Notes under the pieces: generated by a model
Database searches by the model: none
What the model was told of the DNA's origin: nothing
What the model saw: only the letters and a program-made list of their open reading frames with translations
Translations under genes and position numbers: made by a program
Shown: in pieces, positions 5,820 through 9,874 of the stretch
Position numbering within the stretch: the first letter of the stretch is position 1
Layout of the letters: each line of letters opens with the position of its first letter
Origin: Deltaproteobacteria bacterium CG07_land_8_20_14_0_80_60_11
Lineage (GTDB): Bacteria > Desulfobacterota > Desulfobaccia > Desulfobaccales > 0-14-0-80-60-11
DNA length: 9,874 bases
Direction: 5' to 3'
Assembly: GCA_002779455.1 (NCBI GenBank)
Contig: PEWM01000047.1
Location: 1 to 9,874, forward strand

Positions 5820-6350
5820 GGCTGACAGTACCCCTCTTGTCCAGGCCAGGGCAGGGCAGGGAGGGCCGGGGCCGGGCGCTGCTGTACCGTGACGCTGCAC
5901 GCTGGGGAGTGGGGGTCCAGGCAGGGCAGGCAACCAGGGCACAGGCACAGGGAAGCCAGGGGGCTGATGGTCCCGGGTGGGGTCCAGGGGCCGCGGTAGC
6001 CCCAGGGTGGCGTTGCCCTCACCTTAATGGTCTACACCATGGAGCGGGCCAGGTGGGGCGGTGGACCAGGGATAGGCCGTAGGGGCCGGGCTGTTGCGCG
6101 GGAGGGGCAGGGGCCGGCGGCCTGGCGCTGGGCCAGGAGTCGGTGGTCATGGGTGCGGGGTGCACGTCAGTAGGGGCAGGGCCGGTGCCTGGCGGCGCAC
6201 CAGAGGCCGGCGGGCAAAAGGCAGGATAAGGGGCCAGGGGACGGCCAATCGCCTCAGGACGGGGCTCTCATCGGTGCCGGGGGCGGGCAGCACATGGCCG
6301 CGAACGGGCCGAGGGTGACGGGTCTGAAGGTACGCCTGCGATCTGGGCAC
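5820..6350 (+). other. G-rich, strand-asymmetric region with quadruplex motif
   Basis: The + strand is strongly G-biased: by hand count 6061-6120 has 34 G and 13 C. Many local copies of CAGGG and GGGGCC occur, for example around 5841-5876 and 5915-5960, as in decayed short tandem repeats. At 5849-5876 six runs of three or four G are separated by loops of only 1 or 2 nt, which meets the usual rule for an intramolecular G-quadruplex. On the opposite strand the frames are Pro-rich without recognisable domains. I see no gene here. Confidence 0.6.
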
Positions 6351-6368
6351 CAGGTTTGGGTCGGCGAA

Positions 6369-6390
6369 CCATCATGTCCGACAATGATGG
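6369..6390. repeat. Near-palindrome CCATCAT / ATGATGG
   Basis: CCATCAT (6369-6375) and ATGATGG (6384-6390) flank GTCCGACA, which itself nearly continues the symmetry through TGTC/GACA. It lies about 125 bp downstream of the phosphorylase stop. It lacks a T-run on either side, so it is a poor intrinsic terminator; an operator or mobile-element remnant is possible. Confidence 0.35.
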
Positions 6391-6514
6391 GTAAAAGTTT
6401 ACAATCCGGGGGGCCATAAATGCCATATATGATAAATATCTCATCTACATAATTTTTTTATTTGAGGTGTTGATATAGGGCAGGTAGTGCGCTAATGTAA
6501 AATGCCAATGCTCT

Positions 6515-8239
6515 TCATTTTAGACCATTCCCTTCCAAAATAGAGTAGGCGTTCGTCACATATTGGGAAACCATGCGCTGGGTGTTGAAAAACGAGCCGT
6601 TCAAGGCGATGGCGGAGCGCCTGACTTTGGCGTAGGCCTCGGGTTTGCCGTAATAAAGGGGCAAAATTACCCGCTCCAGTTTGTCGTACAACGACGCGGC
6701 GTCCTGGGAGGCTTCCGCCGGATTGGTGGAGTCATCCCCTATGGCCCAGCCGGTGGCGTGTTCCACGTGGCCCTCAACCCACCAGCCGTCCAAGACGCTC
6801 AGGCTGGGCACGCCATTCAAAGCCGACTTCATGCCGCTGGTTCCCGAGGCTTCCTGGGGGCGCAGGGGGGTATTGAGCCACAGGTCGACGCCGGCGCAGA
6901 GGATCTTCCCCAGGGCCATGTCGTAGTTTTCCAGATAAACCATCCGCACTGATTCTCCCAGCATACCGGTGGCCTGGAAGACGCGCCGGATCATGTCCTT
7001 GCCGCCCTCATCCTGGGGATGGGCCTTGCCGCCGTAAACCACCTGCAGCGGCCCCACCTGCCGGGCCAGGCCCCGCAGCCGGTCCAGGTCAGAGAATAGG
7101 AGGTCCTGGCGCTTATAGGTGGTTGCCCGCCGTGCAAAGCCGATCGTAAAAACGTTTTCCGACAACTGCACCCCACTGCGTCTTTCCACCTCGGCCAGCA
7201 TGGCCTGTTTGGCAAGGGCGTGGGTCGCGGCGATTTCAGGGAGGGAGATGCCCACGGCATAGCGCAGGTAGAAATTGTCCTGGCGCCATTCAGGGATGCG
7301 CCGGTCAAAGAGGGCGGCAAAAGACGGAGAGGTCCAGGTGACGGCGTGCACCCCGTTGGTAATGGCGTCGATGGGATAATCGGGAAACATCCCGGTGGAA
7401 ATTTCACCGTGCCGCATGGCCACCCCGTTGATATATCTGGCGAACCGAAGCGCCAGGTAGGTCATGTTGAGGCTGCCGTCGAAACAGCAGTTGGAGGCTT
7501 TCAGGAGGTCGGCCCGTTCCGGCCCCAGGACCTTGCTCACCAGATCCCAATGAAACTTGTCGTGGCCCGCCGGCACCGGGGTGTGGGTGGTGAAGACGCA
7601 CTGCTGCCGCACGGCCTCCACGTCGGCCTCGGTGGGGGCCGGGGACCCGCCGCTTTGAATCCCGGACTCCAACAAGGACAGAGTCAGAAGGGCGGAATGT
7701 CCCTCATTCATGTGGTAGATTACCCGATCCTCGGGGGCCAAAGCGGAAATCAGGGCCATCCCGCCCATTCCCAGGACCACCTCTTGGCACAGGCGGTAAT
7801 GGGAGTCGCCGCCATAGAGGTGGTCGGTGAGGGTCTGGTCCCAGGGGGAGTTTTCCGGCAGCGCCGTGTCCAGAAAATATACCGGCACCTTGTGGCCGGA
7901 GAGGCCCTGAATCTCATAGCGCCAGGCCCGCACCTTCACCTGCCGGCCCTCGATGGCGATGGTCACCTGCGGCTCCACGGGTTCCAGGATCTCCTCCGGG
8001 GTCCAGGCGGCGGGGCTCTCGGTCTGGTTTCCCTGGGAGTCCAGGTGTTGACGGAAATACCCTTGCCGGTAAACCAGGGTCACTCCTGCTATGGAAAGTC
8101 CCAAGTCTGCGGCGGAGCGCAGCGTATCTCCCGCAAGGATGCCCAGTCCACCGCTATAGGTGGGGACGGACGGGTCCAAGCCGACTTCCATAGAAAAATA
8201 AGCTATAGTTTTAAACGGTGATCCCGATCTCTGGTGCAT
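6515..8239 (-). CDS. glgP: Alpha-glucan (glycogen/maltodextrin) phosphorylase, short form
   Basis: GT35 enzyme that releases glucose-1-phosphate from the non-reducing ends of alpha-1,4-glucans, using pyridoxal phosphate. The PLP lysine sits in EASGTSGMKSALNG (lysine codon 6827-6829), followed by LSVLDGWWVEGH. Other family signatures are AYFSMEVGL with TYSGGLGILAGD near the N terminus, YHMNEGHSALL, HTPVPAGHDKF, DAITNGVHAVTW and YGGKAHPQDEGGKDMI. At about 575 residues it belongs to the shorter bacterial type, not the roughly 800-residue classical enzyme, and it lacks the extra N-terminal domain of longer relatives. I chose the ATG at 8239 because GGGGCGAGG lies 7 nt upstream; an ATG 18 bp earlier (8257) would give 580 residues but has no clear ribosome site. 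It follows the GT20 gene closely and is likely co-transcribed with it. Confidence 0.95.
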   Translation of the reverse strand: MHQRSGSPFKTIAYFSMEVGLDPSVPTYSGGLGILAGDTLRSAADLGLSIAGVTLVYRQGYFRQHLDSQGNQTESPAAWTPEEILEPVEPQVTIAIEGRQVKVRAWRYEIQGLSGHKVPVYFLDTALPENSPWDQTLTDHLYGGDSHYRLCQEVVLGMGGMALISALAPEDRVIYHMNEGHSALLTLSLLESGIQSGGSPAPTEADVEAVRQQCVFTTHTPVPAGHDKFHWDLVSKVLGPERADLLKASNCCFDGSLNMTYLALRFARYINGVAMRHGEISTGMFPDYPIDAITNGVHAVTWTSPSFAALFDRRIPEWRQDNFYLRYAVGISLPEIAATHALAKQAMLAEVERRSGVQLSENVFTIGFARRATTYKRQDLLFSDLDRLRGLARQVGPLQVVYGGKAHPQDEGGKDMIRRVFQATGMLGESVRMVYLENYDMALGKILCAGVDLWLNTPLRPQEASGTSGMKSALNGVPSLSVLDGWWVEGHVEHATGWAIGDDSTNPAEASQDAASLYDKLERVILPLYYGKPEAYAKVRRSAIALNGSFFNTQRMVSQYVTNAYSILEGNGLK

Positions 8240-8284
8240 GATAAGACCTCGCCCCATGGATTCGTACCGGAAGACGGTGGCCTT

Positions 8285-9769
8285 TTAGTCTTCTTTGGGA
8301 AGGTGAACCAGGGCCTGGAGAAAATGGGCGGACCACTGAAAGATGTTGTGTTCCTGGACCCAGGAGCGCATAGCGGCCAGACGCGCCGCCTTGGGCTCAG
8401 GGGGGTCTTCCAGGGCCTGGAAGATGGCATCGGCAATCTCTTCAGGATTATAAGGATTAACGGAGTATGCCCAGGTCAATTCCCGGGAGGCCCCGGTGAA
8501 GGGGCTGAGGAGGAGGGCGCCTTCGCCATCCGGCCGGCTGGCCACGTATTCTTTCGCAACTAAATTCATTCCATCATGGAGGGAATTAATCACCATGACG
8601 TCCGCCAGACGGTAGAAAGCCACCACCTCTTCTTGGGAATAGTGTTCCTTCAAAACGATCACCGGCTTCCAACGTCCCTGCTCATACTGCGAATTGAGCT
8701 CCTCCTGCTTGGAATCCACCAGGGCGTTGAGCTGCTTGTAGCTGGGGATATGAAGGCGGGACTGGGGCCCCAGTTGAACGAAGGTGAAGCGTTGCTGGTA
8801 CTGGGGGTATTTGCGGAAAAAGATGTCGAGGGCTTCCAGGCGCTCCGGAATCCCCTTGGTGTAGTCTAGACGGTCCACTCCCAGGCCCACCTTGACGTCG
8901 CTCAGGTTGAGGCTATGCCGCAGCTCCTGCAGGCGCCGCTCGGTTTGGGGCGCTTGCGCCCAACCCTCGAAGCGATCAAAGTCGATGCTGATGGGGAACG
9001 GCCGCACCCGGGTTTCTTTTTCCTGGCGGAAGATGGAAAAACTCTCCAGGTCTACCCGGGCTTCCAGGGTGCGGTCCACGGTATCGAAGAAATTGTTGCA
9101 GTGGTATTGCAGGTGGAAGCCCAACAAGTCGTTTCCCAGGAGGCCATCCAGGATTTCCGGACCCCAGGGGCAGATGCGGAAGATTTCATAGTTGGGCCAG
9201 GGAATGTGCCAGAACTGCGACACCACCAGATTGGGCTCCGCTTCTTTGAGCATCCGGGGCAACCGGGCAAAATGGTAGTCCTGGATGAAGACAATGGTGC
9301 GCCGGGGATCGGTCACCTCGGAAAGGACCACCTCGGCAAACTTGCGGTTGACGGACTTGTAGGTCTCCCACTGGCCGGAGTCAAAGCGCGGCCGGGTATA
9401 AGCCGCGTGGCACAGGGGCCACATGGCCTCGTTGGAGAAGCCGTAATAATAATCTCTCTCTTCCTGGCGGGTCAGCCACAGACGGCGCAATTTGTACTTA
9501 GGCGCCTGGGGCGGCACCATGAGCGCGTCCCCGTCGGTGCAGGCCTCCCGGTCGGCTTCGCCGCTGCCCGCGGCTATCCAGGTGCCGCCGCAGGCCTGCA
9601 TCATGGAGTCCAGGGCGATGGCCATGCCGCTGGCGGGCATGATGGTTTCCACCTCCCCGCCCCGGTAGATATGCATGTACGGCTCCCGGTTGGACACCAG
9701 GATGATCTGGAAGTCGCTCAATCTTTCCTCTATCAGCCTCCTTAACCTATCTTGATTCCAAAACACCAT
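8285..9769 (-). CDS. otsA: GT20 glycosyltransferase, trehalose-6-phosphate synthase-like
   Basis: 494 residues. GT20 enzymes move glucose from a nucleotide sugar to a phosphorylated acceptor; OtsA makes trehalose-6-phosphate from glucose-6-phosphate. Motifs matching OtsA are SNREP (R28), QDYHFARLP (D164), FWHIPWP (H188), LLGFH, VDRLDYTKGIPER (R300 and K305, the donor phosphate-binding pair), and HDGMNLVAKEY (D399, N402, E407), then LSPFTGASREL. The N-terminal glycine loop is PASGMAIALD, unlike the GGL form of E. coli OtsA, so the acceptor could differ; glucosylglycerol-phosphate synthase is in the same family. The start is ambiguous: AAGGAGG is only 2 nt from the ATG but 5 nt from a GTG that is codon 2. 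It lies 20 bp after the upstream gene and about 28-45 bp before glgP. Confidence 0.88.
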   Translation of the reverse strand: MVFWNQDRLRRLIEERLSDFQIILVSNREPYMHIYRGGEVETIMPASGMAIALDSMMQACGGTWIAAGSGEADREACTDGDALMVPPQAPKYKLRRLWLTRQEERDYYYGFSNEAMWPLCHAAYTRPRFDSGQWETYKSVNRKFAEVVLSEVTDPRRTIVFIQDYHFARLPRMLKEAEPNLVVSQFWHIPWPNYEIFRICPWGPEILDGLLGNDLLGFHLQYHCNNFFDTVDRTLEARVDLESFSIFRQEKETRVRPFPISIDFDRFEGWAQAPQTERRLQELRHSLNLSDVKVGLGVDRLDYTKGIPERLEALDIFFRKYPQYQQRFTFVQLGPQSRLHIPSYKQLNALVDSKQEELNSQYEQGRWKPVIVLKEHYSQEEVVAFYRLADVMVINSLHDGMNLVAKEYVASRPDGEGALLLSPFTGASRELTWAYSVNPYNPEEIADAIFQALEDPPEPKAARLAAMRSWVQEHNIFQWSAHFLQALVHLPKED

Positions 9770-9789
9770 AACCTCCTTGTCAGCTTTAC

Positions 9790-9874
9790 CTACAGTTCGA
9801 TGCGCCGGCTGTCGGGGTTGTCCTGCAGGATCATCAGGGTGAGATAGTCCCGGATATGGCGGGTGATAAGAAAG
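9790..9874 (-). CDS. C-terminal end of an unidentified gene, partial
   Basis: The last 27 codons and a TAG stop are visible on the - strand and run off the window edge. The residues include RHIRDYLTLMILQDNPDSRR and end in IEL. Composition is protein-like, with a helical, charged tail. The stop is 20 bp before the GT20 start, so the gene is probably the preceding member of the same operon and may act in glucan or trehalose metabolism. I cannot name the family from so short a piece. Confidence 0.6.
   Translation of the reverse strand, partial: FLITRHIRDYLTLMILQDNPDSRRIEL

Larger units (their letters stand above)
5265..6514. other. About 1.25 kb with no convincing gene
   Basis: Open frames here are short, rich in Pro, Gly and Arg or otherwise unlike real proteins, and lack ribosome sites. 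The left part (5300-5770) holds a possible gene-end remnant and several palindromes. The middle (5820-6350) is G-rich on the + strand. The right end (6391-6514) is AT-rich next to the 3' end of the phosphorylase gene. No RNA gene or complete mobile element is recognised. The stretch separates two operons that converge on it, so it is downstream sequence for both. Confidence 0.6.

Noticed and set aside
5519..6022. A 167-codon - strand open frame in the intergenic region
   Set aside because: Pro- and Cys-rich translation with no domain or ribosome site. It is open because the strand is C-rich and stop codons are rare.
6094..6350. Short open frames on both strands of the G-rich block
   Set aside because: Translations are Arg/Gly-rich on one strand and Pro/Arg-rich on the other, as expected from composition alone.
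6470..6498. Possible sigma-70 promoter on the + strand (TTGATA, 17 bp, TAATGT)
   Set aside because: The -10 match is poor and it would only transcribe antisense to the phosphorylase 3' end. An AT-rich stretch gives such matches easily.
7220..8221. A 333-codon + strand open frame antisense to the phosphorylase
   Set aside because: The - strand gene has clear GT35 motifs throughout. The antisense frame is a codon-bias shadow with Gly/His-rich, domainless sequence.
8915..9745. A 276-codon + strand open frame antisense to the GT20 gene
   Set aside because: It is a shadow of the GT20 reading frame, with no ribosome site and no recognisable domain.

Overview
The window holds most of a type I-C CRISPR-Cas operon on the + strand (1-4822), then about 1.7 kb without a convincing protein gene (4823-6514), then a carbohydrate-metabolism operon on the - strand (6515-9874, running right to left). 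The DNA is GC-rich, with strong Shine-Dalgarno sites and tightly packed bacterial operons. The gene content suits an anaerobic Desulfobacterota-like (deltaproteobacterial) bacterium, but that placement is only an inference from the general look of the Cas and GT20 proteins.

CRISPR-Cas part: the 3' end of cas5c, then cas8c, cas7c, cas4, cas1 and cas2, all co-oriented with gaps of 30 bp or less or a 4-bp overlap. Interference (Cas5c, Cas8c, Cas7c) and adaptation (Cas4, Cas1, Cas2) modules are both present; cas3 and the start of cas5c must lie upstream. The small subunit Cas11c has no separate gene. It appears to be made from a strong internal ribosome-binding site and ATG inside cas8c (1432-1446), in frame, giving a 142-residue C-terminal product. 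After cas2 comes an array leader made of successive short inverted repeats (4823-4998) and then one CRISPR repeat (4999-5035). Its hairpin can be capped by a UUCG tetraloop, and exactly 11 nt follow the stem, as expected for the type I-C crRNA 5' handle. No second repeat copy is visible, so the array is either reduced to a single repeat or works as a solo-repeat guide.

Non-coding part: straight after the solitary repeat, 5050-5202 folds on paper into a compact RNA-like structure. A closing helix, a GAAA-capped hairpin and an 18-bp bulged hairpin meet in a three-way junction with almost no unpaired bases. A terminator-like hairpin follows at 5235-5264. I do not recognise this element, and it is the most interesting unexplained signal here. 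From 5265 to 5770 there is a possible gene remnant, an 18-bp perfect palindrome and a cluster of A/T-armed inverted repeats. From 5820 to about 6350 the + strand is very G-rich, with a textbook G-quadruplex motif. Positions 6351-6514 are AT-rich with one near-palindrome.

Carbohydrate part (- strand): the last 27 codons of an unidentified gene, a GT20 glycosyltransferase (trehalose-6-phosphate synthase-like), and a short-form alpha-glucan phosphorylase. Gaps of about 20-45 bp suggest one transcript. The phosphorylase would release glucose-1-phosphate from glycogen-like glucan, and the GT20 enzyme would use nucleotide-activated glucose to make a phosphorylated disaccharide or glucoside, consistent with reserve-polymer and compatible-solute metabolism.
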